A DNA stretch of 64,000 bases from Peribacillus frigoritolerans (GTDB lineage Bacteria; Bacillota; Bacilli; Bacillales; DSM-1321), in contig NZ_JAUUTW010000008.1 of NCBI RefSeq assembly GCF_030676415.1, forward strand, positions 1 to 64,000. Reading direction: 5' to 3'. A program made the position numbers and the translations under genes. Of this stretch, positions 11,216 through 21,460 are shown in pieces. Below the pieces are notes generated by a model. That model saw only the letters and a program-made list of their open reading frames with translations, ran no database searches and had not been told where the DNA came from. Every line of letters starts with the position of its first letter. The stretch's first letter is position 1.

Positions 11216-11572
11216 ATGAAAAAAAAGTTAAGGATTAAGAAAGAGGACGAATTTCAGCTTGTGTTTAAAAAAGGTGAATCTTCTGCTAATCGGCAATTCG
11301 TTGTCTATGTCCTTGAAAAGCCGGGTCAGGATTATTTTCGGATCGGCCTTTCAGTCAGTAAAAAAATCGGGAACGCCGTTGTTAGGAACCAAATTAAAAG
11401 ATACATACGGCAAGCGTTTTTGGAATTGAAAGAAGATATAGAAGAGGGTAAGGATTATATTGTGATTGCTCGAAAACCAGCTGCGGAGATGGACTTTTTC
11501 CAGGTGAAAAGCAGTTTGATCCATGTCCTGAAACGTTCTAAATCACTAAACTTTAAAATGAAAAAACAATAA
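11216..11572 (+). CDS. rnpA: Ribonuclease P protein component
   Basis: The protein subunit of RNase P, which helps the catalytic RNA mature tRNA 5' ends. The 118-residue product has the family signature [20 protein letters not shown]. The start at 11216 (MKKKLRIKK) has GAAGGTG five bases upstream and gives the normal family length. A longer in-frame start would run into the rpmH terminator and is unlikely. Confidence 0.97.
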   Translation: MKKKLRIKKEDEFQLVFKKGESSANRQFVVYVLEKPGQDYFRIGLSVSKKIGNAVVRNQIKRYIRQAFLELKEDIEEGKDYIVIARKPAAEMDFFQVKSSLIHVLKRSKSLNFKMKKQ

Positions 11573-11747
11573 AGTCCCCTTAATATCGAATAAGCACTCC
11601 TCGGATCATGTGGTTACTTGAGAAAGATGACATAGAAAATTCCGATTGTAACTGTGGAAAAAGTAGATTGCTTTTCCTTGAAATCTTCTAATAAACAGTT
11701 CACAATTGTTTCAAAAAAGATTGATTGCAGTTAGGAGGAAATTACGG

Positions 11748-12536
11748 TTGAAAAAACGAATATTACTCATTATTGGACTAGCCTCGATAATGATGTTGTT
11801 AGCAGGGTGTACGGAAATTAAAGAACCTATTACTGCGGATAGTGAAGGTTTTTGGAATTCATACATTGTCTATCCATTATCAGCCCTGATCATTTGGCTT
11901 TCTGAAGCATTTGGTGAGAACTATGGTTTGGGAATCATCGGAGTTACACTAATCATTCGCTTTGCATTACTTCCATTAATGATCAAACAGGTGAAAAGCT
12001 CGAAAGCAATGCAGGCCATTCAGCCTGAAATGAAAGAACTTCAAGCTAAATACAGCTCAAAAGATGCTGCCACACAACAAAAACTACAGCAAGAAACAAT
12101 GGCTCTATTTTCAAAATATAATGTGAATCCATTGGCGGGATGTTTGCCGATATTGGTACAAATGCCAATTTTGATCGGATTTTACCATGCAATCAGCCGT
12201 ACGGAAGAAATTGCTTTACATAGTTTTCTTTGGTTTGATTTAGGTTCCCCGGATCCTTATTATATTTTACCGGTCGTTGCGGGTATCACGACTTTTATCC
12301 AGCAAAAGATGTCCATGGTTGGAATGAACTCCAATCCACAAATGGCTGCACAAATGACGATGATGCTTTACATCATGCCAATCATGATTGTTGTTTTTGC
12401 TATTAATTTCCCCGCTGCTCTTTCTCTTTACTGGGTAGTTGGTAACATTTTTGGTATCGTTCAAACATATTTCATCAAAGGTCCGGATCTTAGAAAAGCA
12501 GCTGCGGAAAACGCGGGAGGGGCAAAGAAAAAGTGA
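11748..12536 (+). CDS. spoIIIJ: Membrane protein insertase SpoIIIJ (YidC/Oxa1 family lipoprotein)
   Basis: A YidC-type insertase that integrates membrane proteins and, in Bacillus, is needed for sigma G activation during sporulation. The 262-residue product has a lipoprotein signal ending in LLAGC (Cys21), then five membrane segments. The typical regions [31 protein letters not shown] and [15 protein letters not shown] are all present, followed by a basic tail. I choose the TTG at 11748 with AGGAGG 9 bases upstream; it matches the B. subtilis length and N-terminus. It overlaps jag by 4 bases. Confidence 0.95.
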   Translation: MKKRILLIIGLASIMMLLAGCTEIKEPITADSEGFWNSYIVYPLSALIIWLSEAFGENYGLGIIGVTLIIRFALLPLMIKQVKSSKAMQAIQPEMKELQAKYSSKDAATQQKLQQETMALFSKYNVNPLAGCLPILVQMPILIGFYHAISRTEEIALHSFLWFDLGSPDPYYILPVVAGITTFIQQKMSMVGMNSNPQMAAQMTMMLYIMPIMIVVFAINFPAALSLYWVVGNIFGIVQTYFIKGPDLRKAAAENAGGAKKK

Positions 12537-13153
12537 AAAAAGTAACTGCTACAGGACAATCTGTCGAAGAAGCAGTAAATTTAGCTTTAGCTCAACTGAA
12601 CAGCACTAAGGATCGCGTGGAGATTGAAATAGAAGATGAAGGCAAAAAAGGATTTTTTGGTTTATTTGGTGCAAGGAAGGCAATTGTCCATGTGACATTG
12701 CCCGCCGATCCCATTGAAGAGACACTTGGATTTTTGAAGAATGTCAGCGTGGAAATGGGAGTCAATGCACAAATTGATGTCACCCGTAAAGGTAAGAACG
12801 TAACATTCCATTTATCAGGTGATAAAATTGCATTATTGATTGGAAAAAGGGGTCAAACACTAAATTCACTTCAGTATTTAGCGCAGCTGGTTGCAAATCG
12901 ATATTCGAAGCAGTTTTTGAATATTACTGTAGATGCAGAAGATTATCGAAATCGCCGCAATGACACTTTAATCCAGTTGGCTGAAAGGATGGCAAATAAA
13001 GCCATGAAAACAGGTAAAGCTGTTTCACTGGAGCCGATGCCATCCTATGAACGTAAGGTCATCCATAATGCTCTCTTGGATTATCCAAAAATAAAAACAA
13101 CTTCAAGTGGGACGGAGCCATATCGCCACTTGGTCATTACTCCACTTAAATGA
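12533..13153 (+). CDS. jag: RNA-binding protein Jag/KhpB
   Basis: The SpoIIIJ-associated protein, with an N-terminal Jag domain (residues 1-50, [12 protein letters not shown]), a KH domain with [14 protein letters not shown], and a C-terminal R3H domain ([12 protein letters not shown]...[16 protein letters not shown]). In related Firmicutes KhpB partners KhpA and influences cell length and mRNA levels. The GTG start overlaps the spoIIIJ stop (GTGA), so the two are translationally coupled. It is 206 residues, full length. Confidence 0.95.
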   Translation: MKKVTATGQSVEEAVNLALAQLNSTKDRVEIEIEDEGKKGFFGLFGARKAIVHVTLPADPIEETLGFLKNVSVEMGVNAQIDVTRKGKNVTFHLSGDKIALLIGKRGQTLNSLQYLAQLVANRYSKQFLNITVDAEDYRNRRNDTLIQLAERMANKAMKTGKAVSLEPMPSYERKVIHNALLDYPKIKTTSSGTEPYRHLVITPLK

Positions 13154-13186
13154 ACCTTCTGCTTTTAAGCAGGGGTTCTTTTTTTT
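13152..13186 (+). terminator. spoIIIJ-jag terminator
   Basis: GAACCTTCTGC and GCAGGGGTTC pair around a short loop and lead into a long T-run immediately after the jag stop. Confidence 0.85.
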
Positions 13187-13313
13187 GGTCATGATATCGT
13201 TGTGTGTCGAATATTTTTTTACCAAGTATCAATTCAACAAGAAGTGACATATTTCTTTATATATTCTCTTGATTCGTAAAGGCAATGAAAGAAAGGGAAG
13301 TGGGGGATATTTG

Positions 13314-13376
13314 TTATTCACATGTGGATAAGTTAGAATGGATGTTACAGAATATGGATTAATTGCATGTGGATAA
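13314..13376. promoter_or_regulatory. DnaA-box cluster between jag and mnmE
   Basis: Three boxes lie in 63 bases: TTATTCACA (13314-13322), immediately followed by an opposed TGTGGATAA (13323-13331), and another TGTGGATAA (13368-13376). The rest of the 346-base gap (13154-13499) holds the jag terminator and the upstream region of mnmE. As I recall, the jag-thdF (mnmE) interval is one of the oriC-proximal DnaA-box clusters of B. subtilis that titrate DnaA, so this seems conserved. Confidence 0.75.
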
Positions 13377-13499
13377 CTCTTGAGAGGTAGGAGTATCTAC
13401 TTTTTTTCATGAATATACTGTGGTATTGTAGTAATTTAGGGATTCGACGATTTTATTATCAGAAAAAAATAGAAACATCAATATATAAGAGGTGAAAGC

Positions 13500-14885
13500 A
13501 TGGAATTCGATACAATCACCGCTATCTCTACTCCCTTAGGGGAAGGGGCAATCGCCATCGTTAGGATCAGCGGTGATGAGGCCATAGAAATAGCCGATAG
13601 GATCTTTAGAGGACCAGGTGGAAAAGGATTGCTTGAAGTGAAATCACATACGATTCATTATGGCCACCTTATCCAGCCTAAAACAGGTGAAATCATAGAG
13701 GAAGTCATGGTTTCGGTCATGATGGGTCCAAAGACATTTACAAGGGAAGATGTAGTTGAAATAAATTGTCACGGTGGGATCGTTTCGGTCAATCGGGTAT
13801 TGCAGCTTATTCTCTCACAAGGTGCTCGTTTAGCGGAACCTGGTGAATTTACGAAACGGGCTTTTTTGAATGGCAGGATCGATCTTTCTCAAGCTGAGGC
13901 CGTTATGGATTTAATCCGCGCTAAAACGGATAAAGCCATGAATGTTGCATTAGGTCAAATGGAAGGCCGGCTTTCAAAATTAATCCAAAACCTGCGTCAA
14001 GAAATTTTACAGACCCTCGCTCAAGTCGAGGTAAATATAGATTATCCGGAATATGATGATGTCGAAGAAATGACGCATCGTTTATTTTTGGAAAAGGGCA
14101 GTTATGTGAAGAATGAAATAGAGAAACTGCTTCACACGGCCCAACAGGGGAAAATACTTCGGGATGGGCTTGCGACCGTTATCATAGGGCGCCCTAATGT
14201 CGGAAAATCTTCTTTACTTAACAGCTTAGTTCATGAAAATAAAGCGATCGTCACTGATATTCCAGGTACAACACGTGACGTAATTGAAGAGTATGTCAAT
14301 GTTCGCGGTGTACCGCTTAAACTTGTCGATACGGCAGGAATTCGCGAAACGGAAGATATCGTCGAACGAATTGGAGTTGAACGGTCCCGTGCAGTATTAA
14401 AAGAGGCTGATTTAATATTGCTTGTATTGAATTATTCCGATGATTTTACTACTGAAGATGAGAAACTATTTCAAGCGGTTGAGGGTATGGATGTTATCGT
14501 TATCATCAATAAAACCGACCTTCCACAAAAAATCGATATGGCAAAGGTTAAGGAAAAAGCGGCATCCCATAAAGTTGTTACGACTTCATTACTGGAGGAT
14601 CGAGGGGTCGATGAATTGGAAGAAGCCATCGCTTCTTTATTTTTCGAGGGTTCTTTAGAAACGGGAGACCTGACCTATGTTTCCAATGCCAGGCATATAG
14701 CGTTACTGGGACAGGCATTACAGTCTATCGAAGACGCAATCGAAGCTATTGAAATGGGTACGCCGGTTGATTTGGTTCAAATCGATTTCACAAAAGCATG
14801 GGAGCTCCTTGGAGAAATCATTGGCGAAAGCGTTCAGGATAATTTAATCAACCAATTGTTCTCTCAATTTTGTTTAGGAAAATAA
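13500..14885 (+). CDS. mnmE: tRNA modification GTPase MnmE
   Basis: With MnmG it makes the (carboxymethyl)aminomethyl modification at U34 of tRNAs that read two-codon boxes. The 461-residue product has the N-terminal folate-binding domain, a helical domain, an inserted Ras-like G domain ([27 protein letters not shown]), and the catalytic C-terminal motif FCLGK with Cys458. AGAGGTGAAAGC precedes the ATG. mnmG follows 21 bases later, so the partners are co-transcribed. Confidence 0.97.
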   Translation: MEFDTITAISTPLGEGAIAIVRISGDEAIEIADRIFRGPGGKGLLEVKSHTIHYGHLIQPKTGEIIEEVMVSVMMGPKTFTREDVVEINCHGGIVSVNRVLQLILSQGARLAEPGEFTKRAFLNGRIDLSQAEAVMDLIRAKTDKAMNVALGQMEGRLSKLIQNLRQEILQTLAQVEVNIDYPEYDDVEEMTHRLFLEKGSYVKNEIEKLLHTAQQGKILRDGLATVIIGRPNVGKSSLLNSLVHENKAIVTDIPGTTRDVIEEYVNVRGVPLKLVDTAGIRETEDIVERIGVERSRAVLKEADLILLVLNYSDDFTTEDEKLFQAVEGMDVIVIINKTDLPQKIDMAKVKEKAASHKVVTTSLLEDRGVDELEEAIASLFFEGSLETGDLTYVSNARHIALLGQALQSIEDAIEAIEMGTPVDLVQIDFTKAWELLGEIIGESVQDNLINQLFSQFCLGK

Positions 14886-14906
14886 GCGTAAAAGGAGGAA
14901 AAGGAT

Positions 14907-16793
14907 ATGCAATACGAAGCAGGTAGCTATGATGTCATTGTTATTGGTGCCGGTCATGCTGGCAGTGAGGCAGGCCTTGCAGCTGCAAGAGTCGGAGCTA
15001 AGACGCTGATGATCACCATTAACTTGGATATGGTCGCCTTTATGCCATGCAATCCCTCCGTTGGTGGGCCGGCAAAAGGGATAGTCGTTAGGGAAATTGA
15101 CGCTTTAGGCGGTGAAATGGGAAAAAATATCGACAAGACCCATATTCAAATGAGGATGCTCAATACGGCTAAAGGTCCGGCTGTTCGTGCGTTGCGGGCG
15201 CAGGCAGATAAATTTCTCTATCAACAAGAAATGAAAAAGACGATAGAAGACCAAGAAAATTTGACATTGATTCAAGGAATGGTAGAGGAATTAATTGTTG
15301 AAAACGACGTATGTACGGGTGTCATCACTAAAACAGGCGCGGTGTACCGTGCGAAAACTGTCGTCATCACGACGGGAACATATTTACGCGGTGAAATCAT
15401 TTTAGGGGAACTGAAATATTCTAGCGGTCCTAATAATCAACAGCCTTCCATCAGGCTTTCTGAACATTTAGAGCAGTTAGGATTTGATTTGGTCCGTTTT
15501 AAAACAGGAACGCCGCCACGTGTAAATAGTTCTTCCATAGATTACAGCAAAACTGAAATTCAGCCTGGCGATGAAGTGCCGCGTGCATTTTCTTATGAAA
15601 CAACAAAGTTCATAACGGATCAATTGCCATGCTGGTTAACGTACACGAATGAGGGGACACATCAGCTCATTGATGAGAATCTACACCGTTCACCAATGTA
15701 TTCCGGAATGATAAAAGGAACTGGACCGCGTTATTGTCCATCGATAGAAGATAAAGTCGTACGTTTTAATGATAAACCACGGCATCAAATCTTCCTGGAA
15801 CCTGAAGGTCGCAATACAAAGGAAGTTTATGTGCAAGGTTTATCCACCAGTCTGCCTGAAGATGTACAAGTGAAAATCCTGCAAACAATCCCAGGACTTG
15901 AAAAGGCGGAAATGATGCGTGCTGGATATGCAATTGAATATGATGCTATCGTTCCTACACAGCTATGGCCTACACTTGAAACGAAGAAAATCAAAAATCT
16001 CTATACTGCTGGTCAAATTAACGGGACATCCGGCTACGAGGAAGCAGCAGGACAAGGATTGATGGCCGGTATTAATGCAGGATTGAATGCAATGGGTAAA
16101 GAAGAACTGATTTTAAGCCGTTCGGATGCCTATATTGGTGTTCTCATTGATGACCTTGTAACGAAAGGCACGAATGAACCATACAGATTGCTGACTTCAC
16201 GTGCAGAATATCGTTTATTATTGCGTCATGATAATGCCGATTTACGCTTAACGGAAATTGGATTCAACATCGGAATGATCAAAGAAGAACGCTACAATCG
16301 TTTCCTTATGAAAAAAGAAGCGGTTGAAATGGAAAAGGAACGACTGAAATCAAACTTCATCAAACCGACCAAAGAGGTACAAGAAGTCATTACTGCAAGT
16401 GGCGGCAGTGAGTTAAAGGATGGTATCCGTGCCTCCGATTTATTGAAACGGCCTGAAATGGATTACTCCCATATTCAGAAGTTGGCGCCAAGTGATGTCG
16501 AACTGAGTGATGAAGTGACGGAACAGGTCGAAATCCAGATCAAGTATGAAGGATATATCGAAAAATCCTTGCAGCAAGTCGATCGCCTGAAAAAAATGGA
16601 GAATAAAAAGATTCCAGAGAATATCGATTATGATGCAATTTCTGGTCTTGCAACGGAAGCACGTCAAAAATTAAAGCAGGTCCACCCGCTATCAGTAGCT
16701 CAGGCTTCAAGAATTTCCGGTGTGAATCCCGCTGATGTTTCCATTTTGCTTGTTTATTTGGAACAAGGTAAGATTGCCAGAGTATCTCAGTAG
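14907..16793 (+). CDS. mnmG: tRNA uridine-34 modification enzyme MnmG (GidA)
   Basis: The FAD-dependent partner of MnmE in wobble-uridine modification. The 628-residue product has the FAD-binding GAGHAGSEA starting at residue 14, the GidA signatures [13 protein letters not shown] and [17 protein letters not shown], and the C-terminal helical MnmE-binding domain. AAAGGAGGAAAAGGAT precedes the ATG. The length equals that of Bacillus homologues. Confidence 0.97.
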   Translation: MQYEAGSYDVIVIGAGHAGSEAGLAAARVGAKTLMITINLDMVAFMPCNPSVGGPAKGIVVREIDALGGEMGKNIDKTHIQMRMLNTAKGPAVRALRAQADKFLYQQEMKKTIEDQENLTLIQGMVEELIVENDVCTGVITKTGAVYRAKTVVITTGTYLRGEIILGELKYSSGPNNQQPSIRLSEHLEQLGFDLVRFKTGTPPRVNSSSIDYSKTEIQPGDEVPRAFSYETTKFITDQLPCWLTYTNEGTHQLIDENLHRSPMYSGMIKGTGPRYCPSIEDKVVRFNDKPRHQIFLEPEGRNTKEVYVQGLSTSLPEDVQVKILQTIPGLEKAEMMRAGYAIEYDAIVPTQLWPTLETKKIKNLYTAGQINGTSGYEEAAGQGLMAGINAGLNAMGKEELILSRSDAYIGVLIDDLVTKGTNEPYRLLTSRAEYRLLLRHDNADLRLTEIGFNIGMIKEERYNRFLMKKEAVEMEKERLKSNFIKPTKEVQEVITASGGSELKDGIRASDLLKRPEMDYSHIQKLAPSDVELSDEVTEQVEIQIKYEGYIEKSLQQVDRLKKMENKKIPENIDYDAISGLATEARQKLKQVHPLSVAQASRISGVNPADVSILLVYLEQGKIARVSQ

Positions 16794-16823
16794 TGGAAAT
16801 ACCCGAAAAGGATTGAAGAAAAC

Positions 16824-17540
16824 ATGAATATTGAACAGTTCCAACAAGCACTGCTGGAGAAAGGGATCAAGCTTTCTCCTCAACAGCTTGATCAGTTTGA
16901 CACTTATTATCGATTATTGGTGGAATGGAACGAAAAGATGAACTTAACAGCCATCACTGATAAAGAAGAAGTTTATCTTAAGCATTTTTATGATTCAATC
17001 AGTGCAGCCTTTTATTTTGACTTTAACAAAACGTATCGAATTTGCGATGTTGGGGCTGGAGCTGGATTTCCGAGTATTCCATTGAAGATTTGTTTCCCTG
17101 ATATCCACGTCTCGATTGTGGATTCCTTGAATAAGCGAATTTCTTTTTTGAATCACCTTGCGGATTCCTTGCAATTAAAGGGAGTTTCCTTCTATCACGA
17201 CCGGGCGGAAACCTTCGCCCAAAAACAGGAGCATCGCGAATCCTATGATATTGTCATGGCAAGGGCGGTAGCCAGGATGTCGGTTTTAAGTGAACTATGT
17301 TTGCCGCTCGTTAAACTGGATGGGACGTTCATTGCCATGAAAGCGGCTAGTGCACAAGATGAAATGGACACAGGGAAGAAGGCCGTTTTTACGTTAGGCG
17401 GAGAAATCGAAGAAATTCATCCTTTCACATTGCCAGAGGAAAATAGTGAAAGAAACATCATTACTGTAAAAAAAGTGAGGAAGACTCCTAAAAAGTACCC
17501 GAGAAAACCAGGGACACCGAATAAGCAGCCTATAGAATGA
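16824..17540 (+). CDS. rsmG: 16S rRNA (guanine-527-N7) methyltransferase RsmG (GidB)
   Basis: A SAM-dependent methylase of the 530 loop of 16S rRNA. The 238-residue protein has the SAM motif [14 protein letters not shown] at about residues 74-87 and the downstream family segments [19 protein letters not shown] and ERNIITVKK. Loss of the homologue in other bacteria gives low-level streptomycin resistance. It is 30 bases after mnmG in the same direction and likely the last gene of that operon. Confidence 0.96.
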   Translation: MNIEQFQQALLEKGIKLSPQQLDQFDTYYRLLVEWNEKMNLTAITDKEEVYLKHFYDSISAAFYFDFNKTYRICDVGAGAGFPSIPLKICFPDIHVSIVDSLNKRISFLNHLADSLQLKGVSFYHDRAETFAQKQEHRESYDIVMARAVARMSVLSELCLPLVKLDGTFIAMKAASAQDEMDTGKKAVFTLGGEIEEIHPFTLPEENSERNIITVKKVRKTPKKYPRKPGTPNKQPIE

Positions 17541-17918
17541 CCTCTGCACGATGAGTATGTTTTCATAGTAATCGTAGATGATTCGGATATATGCTGGTAC
17601 TGGCCCTTATTTTCTTTTACTATAAATGTATGACCTTATTCTTTTCACGCAATACTGCATTTGCCAACAAAAAGGCATTTTCGGTACATGTTAAAACGTG
17701 TGCCCTGTGCTGGCTGATTCAGGGAAATAATCTTGGGCAAGCCGGCCGATATTTATAATAACTGGCCAGCCATTCCTCATTATTGCCTTGATGGCGCCAG
17801 TCGACATGTTTTTTACAGTGAAGGGCCATATGTATAACCATGTCGGGAAATGTATGCAGGACTTGTCCTTTAAATAGAGAATATGTTATTTGGGAGTTTT
17901 AAAAGGTGGTGTAGGAAG
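17541..17918. other. rsmG-noc intergenic region with a possible decayed minus-strand ORF
   Basis: These 378 bases contain no gene I recognise. On the minus strand a frame with a Met at MVIHMALHCKKHVDWR continues through NNEEWLASYYKYRPACPRLF to a TGA. Beyond that TGA the same frame stays open for about 32 more codons (HRAHVLTCTENAFLLANAVL). The composition looks coding-like, but there is no clear ribosome site and no family I know. It may be a decayed gene or chance. Confidence 0.3.
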
Positions 17919-18779
17919 ATGAAGCATCCTTTTTCGCGGTTCTTTGGGTTTGGCGAAAAAGAAGAAGAGCAACTAGAGATGGAGACACCTAGCAATAATA
18001 ATGAAGAGATAAGAAAAATTTCCATTTCTGATATTGTGCCTAATCGATTTCAACCAAGGACCGTTTTTAATGACGATAAAATTGCCGAATTGGCTCAAAC
18101 GATCCATACACATGGGATCATTCAACCAATTGTAGTAAGGGCTCATGGTCAGGGGAAATATGAAATCATTGCAGGTGAGCGTCGTTTCCGGGCCATGCAA
18201 AAGCTTGGCTGGGAATTGGCACCTGCTATAATCAAAGATTTCACTGATACAGAAACGGCTTCCGTTGCGCTGATAGAGAACCTTCAGCGTGAAGAGCTGA
18301 CACCGATCGAAGAAGCTTTGGCTTACGGAAAACTATTGGAGCTGCATAGTTTAACCCAAGAAGCTTTGGCACAAAGACTGGGAATAGGTCAATCTACCGT
18401 GGCGAATAAGCTTCGGCTGCTTAAGCTGCCCCAGGAGGTTCAGGATGCACTTCTTCAAAAGCAAATTACGGAACGTCATGCCCGCTCGTTGATACCGTTG
18501 AAGAGTCCTGAAAAGCAGCTAAAACTGCTTTTGGAAATCATCGAAAAAGGGTTAAACGTCAAGCAGACCGAAGAGCAGGTCGTCAAGCTCTTAACGGGTA
18601 CTGTGCAAAAGCCGAAACCTAAACGAAAAGCGTTTAGTAAAGACATGAGGATTGCCGTGAATACCATACGCCAATCACTCAGTATGGTTACAGACAATGG
18701 AATAAATTTGGATGCAGAGGAAGAAGAATTCGAGGAGTATTATCAGTTCACGATTAAAATACCCAAGAAAAAAACTTGA
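17919..18779 (+). CDS. noc: Nucleoid occlusion protein Noc
   Basis: A ParB-family CTPase that binds Noc sites and the membrane and blocks division over the nucleoid. The 286-residue product starts [14 protein letters not shown], an amphipathic membrane-targeting helix. The ParB-like domain follows ([30 protein letters not shown]), then the helix-turn-helix ([20 protein letters not shown]) and the Noc-type C-terminus. AGGTGG lies 9 bases before the ATG at 17919. Longer in-frame starts would disrupt the membrane helix at the N-terminus. It is upstream of soj-spo0J, its paralogous locus. Confidence 0.95.
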   Translation: MKHPFSRFFGFGEKEEEQLEMETPSNNNEEIRKISISDIVPNRFQPRTVFNDDKIAELAQTIHTHGIIQPIVVRAHGQGKYEIIAGERRFRAMQKLGWELAPAIIKDFTDTETASVALIENLQREELTPIEEALAYGKLLELHSLTQEALAQRLGIGQSTVANKLRLLKLPQEVQDALLQKQITERHARSLIPLKSPEKQLKLLLEIIEKGLNVKQTEEQVVKLLTGTVQKPKPKRKAFSKDMRIAVNTIRQSLSMVTDNGINLDAEEEEFEEYYQFTIKIPKKKT

Positions 18780-18796
18780 TTCCCTATCCTTAGCCC

Positions 18797-18828
18797 GCTT
18801 GGTAGTCTCTGATTACCAAGCTTTTTTT
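18797..18828 (+). terminator. noc terminator
   Basis: GCTTGGTA and TACCAAGC form an 8-bp stem with a 9-base loop followed by seven Ts, shortly after the noc stop. Confidence 0.85.
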
Positions 18829-19037
18829 ATTTGCTTTCCAAAACTGGTATGTCACCTTAAAAACATTCAGCTTTTCCCGAATTTTTAATGCTTTTAGATA
18901 AATTTCTAATTTTAAGAGGAATTTCAGAAAACGATTTCTTCCCGTAACATTCATGATAAAATAGAAAGAAATAAATGGATTTACGGTAAAATTCAATAGA
19001 TATAGCATGATGAAGATAGTTGAAAGCAGGTGAATTC

Positions 19038-19799
19038 GTGGGTAAGATTCTCGCCATTGCCAATCAAAAGGGCGGTGTTGGAAAAACGACAACTTCTGTC
19101 AGTCTAAGTGCCTGTCTTGCATACATAGGACAGAAAGTCTTAATGGTCGATATTGACCCGCAGGGAAATGCGACAAGCGGTGCCGGTATTGACAAAGCAG
19201 ATGTGGAACAATGTATTTATGATGTATTGGTTGATGATGTCGAGGCCAGTACCGTTATCATGGAAACAAAGGTAGAAAACCTATATGCTATACCTGCGAC
19301 TATTCAACTTGCAGGTGCAGAAATTGAACTTGTTCCAACCATCTCAAGGGAAGTCCGATTAAAAAGGGCGTTAGAAGAGGTGCAAGGCCAATATGATTAC
19401 ATTGTGATTGACTGTCCTCCATCATTGGGTTTGCTTACGCTTAATGCCTTAACGGCCGCTGATGCAGTTTTGATTCCGGTACAATGTGAATATTATGCAT
19501 TGGAGGGTTTGAGTCAACTATTGAATACGGTCCGCCTCGTCCAAAAGCATTTGAATCATGATTTGAAAATTGAGGGTGTGCTATTGACGATGTTGGATGC
19601 AAGAACAAATTTAGGTCTCCAGGTCATAGAAGAAGTCAAAAAATACTTCCAGGATAAAGTCTATCAAACCATCATTCCCCGCAATGTCCGTTTGAGTGAA
19701 GCACCGAGTCATGGAGAACCGATAATTATATATGATCCAAAGTCACGAGGAGCGGAGGTCTATCTAGAACTGGCAAAGGAAGTGGTATCAAATGGCTAA
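19038..19799 (+). CDS. soj: Chromosome partitioning ATPase Soj (ParA)
   Basis: A ParA-type ATPase that, with Spo0J, controls DnaA activity and origin segregation. The 253-residue product has the deviant Walker A KGGVGKTT at residues 11-18, DIDPQGNAT, and IVIDCPPSLGLLTLNAL. I choose the GTG at 19038 (MGKILAIANQ), preceded by AGGTG and five bases; it gives exactly the B. subtilis length. It overlaps spo0J by 8 bases. Confidence 0.96.
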   Translation: MGKILAIANQKGGVGKTTTSVSLSACLAYIGQKVLMVDIDPQGNATSGAGIDKADVEQCIYDVLVDDVEASTVIMETKVENLYAIPATIQLAGAEIELVPTISREVRLKRALEEVQGQYDYIVIDCPPSLGLLTLNALTAADAVLIPVQCEYYALEGLSQLLNTVRLVQKHLNHDLKIEGVLLTMLDARTNLGLQVIEEVKKYFQDKVYQTIIPRNVRLSEAPSHGEPIIIYDPKSRGAEVYLELAKEVVSNG

Positions 19800-20652
19800 A
19801 GGGCTTGGCAAAGGACTTAACGCACTTTTCAATAGTGGGGAGATCAGTAAAGATGAAATCGTGCGCGAAATCAAATTAAGGGAATTAAGGCCAAATCCTT
19901 ATCAGCCCCGAAAGAGTTTTCGGCTTGAAGCTATAGAGGAATTAAAGCAATCCATCTTGGAACACGGGATATTACAGCCGATTATTGCCCGGAAAAGTAT
20001 TAAGGGATATGAAATCGTGGCTGGGGAAAGGCGTTATCGTGCTGCCAAGGAAGCTGGGTTGAAGACAGTTCCGGTCGTTGTGAGGGAATTGAGTGAACAG
20101 CAAATGATGGAACTGGCGATTTTGGAAAACCTGCAACGGGAAGATTTGAATCCGATCGAGGAAGCTGCCGCTTATCAAACGCTTCTTGAAAAATTGGAGT
20201 TTACCCAGGAGCAGTTGGCCAATCGACTGGGTAAAAGTCGACCCCATATAGCAAACCATGTTAGATTACTATCTTTGCCTGAAGGGATTAGGAGATATAT
20301 CTCTGATGGGGAAATTTCCATGGGGCATGGCCGGGCATTGCTAGGTTTAAAGAAAAAAGAGATGCTTAAGCCGGTAGCGGATAAAATCCTTAGAGAAGGT
20401 ATGAATGTCAGACAGCTAGAGCAATATATACATCAATTGAATGATACCGTTTCACGTGAAACCAAAACTAAAAAACAAGAGAAAAAAGATATCTTCATAA
20501 AGCAACGGGAGACAAGTCTGCGTGAAAGACTAGGAACGAGCGTAACGATAAAACAAAGCAAGAAAAAAGGAAAAATAGAAATAGAATTCTTTTCAAAAGA
20601 AGATTTAGAGAGAATTTTGAACTTGATCGATCAAGAGAACCTTTCCTCTTAG
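19792..20652 (+). CDS. spo0J: Chromosome partitioning protein Spo0J (ParB)
   Basis: A ParB CTPase that loads at parS, spreads, and recruits SMC to organise the origin; with Soj it affects replication and sporulation initiation. The 286-residue protein has the CTP-binding AGERRYRAAKEAG, ENLQREDLNPIEEA, and a helix-turn-helix (TQEQLANRLGKSRPHIANHV). The C-terminal dimer domain is at the end. A parS site is embedded in its own coding sequence. Confidence 0.97.
   Translation: MAKGLGKGLNALFNSGEISKDEIVREIKLRELRPNPYQPRKSFRLEAIEELKQSILEHGILQPIIARKSIKGYEIVAGERRYRAAKEAGLKTVPVVVRELSEQQMMELAILENLQREDLNPIEEAAAYQTLLEKLEFTQEQLANRLGKSRPHIANHVRLLSLPEGIRRYISDGEISMGHGRALLGLKKKEMLKPVADKILREGMNVRQLEQYIHQLNDTVSRETKTKKQEKKDIFIKQRETSLRERLGTSVTIKQSKKKGKIEIEFFSKEDLERILNLIDQENLSS
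20448..20463. other. parS centromere site inside spo0J
   Basis: The 14-bp core GTTTCACGTGAAAC is a perfect palindrome and matches the Bacillus parS consensus TGTTNCACGTGAAACA except at the outermost bases. B. subtilis also carries a parS inside spo0J, so position and sequence agree. Confidence 0.92.
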
Positions 20653-20705
20653 ATCCCCTTTATGAAAAGATCGTCACGACATATGCAGAAAATTAGGTGG
20701 ATGAG

Positions 20706-21407
20706 ATGGTATTATTAGGGGCTTTGGTGAATGGTGCCTGCATTTTAATCGGCTCGATTTTAGGAAGGTTTTTACAACATATACCTGAAAAGATAAAAGA
20801 AACGGTCATGAGCGGTATCGGTTTAGCCGTGATGGTCTTAGGTTTGCAGATGGGGTTTAAAAGCGATAATTTCCTTGTTGTCATTTTAAGTATTGTCGGA
20901 GGGGCTGTCCTGGGTGAATGGATGAATCTTGAGGGCAGGCTTAATTCTTTAGGCAATTGGATTGAACGCAGGATGAAAGCGAAGGAAGGAACCTCGATAT
21001 CCCAGGGGTTTGTAACGGCTACGCTCATATTTGGCATTGGGGCAATGGCCATTATCGGTGCCCTGGATAGCGGTATCCGGAATGATCATGATGTTTTGAT
21101 AACAAAAGCGATCATCGATGGATTTACAGCACTGGTCCTCGCCAGCACGCTAGGCATAGGTGTACTTTTTTCAGCATTTCCGATCATTCTTTATGAGGGA
21201 TTCCTGGCGGTTTTTTCAAGGCAGATCAATACGATGATCCCAACTGCTTTAATGGATTCCTTCATATTGGAAATGACGGCAACTGGGGGAGTCATGATTT
21301 TGGCGATTGGTTTGAATATTATCGGTGTCACCAAAATCAGGGTGGCGAATCTGCTTCCGGGCATAATGATCACTGCCATTCTGGTTACTTTCATGTATTA
21401 TGTATAA
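20706..21407 (+). CDS. DUF554 family membrane protein
   Basis: A 233-residue integral membrane protein with about six hydrophobic segments and Gly-rich motifs (LVNGACILIGSILG, FGIGAMAIIGALDSG). This is the DUF554 family, whose function is unknown to me beyond a suspected transport role. I choose the ATG at 20706 because AGGTGG lies 5 bases upstream; the in-frame GTG at 20697 overlaps that site. It follows spo0J by about 50 bases and shares a bidirectional terminator with the convergent yyaC. Confidence 0.85.
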   Translation: MVLLGALVNGACILIGSILGRFLQHIPEKIKETVMSGIGLAVMVLGLQMGFKSDNFLVVILSIVGGAVLGEWMNLEGRLNSLGNWIERRMKAKEGTSISQGFVTATLIFGIGAMAIIGALDSGIRNDHDVLITKAIIDGFTALVLASTLGIGVLFSAFPIILYEGFLAVFSRQINTMIPTALMDSFILEMTATGGVMILAIGLNIIGVTKIRVANLLPGIMITAILVTFMYYV

Positions 21408-21443
21408 AAAAGAAGGAAGGGGATGGCCCCTTCCTTCTTTTTT
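21406..21443. terminator. Bidirectional terminator between DUF554 gene and yyaC
   Basis: GAAGGAAGGGG and CCCCTTCCTTC form an 11-bp stem with a tiny loop, with A-run before and T-run after, serving both convergent genes. Confidence 0.88.
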
Positions 21444-21460
21444 ATGATAAGTAAAACCGA

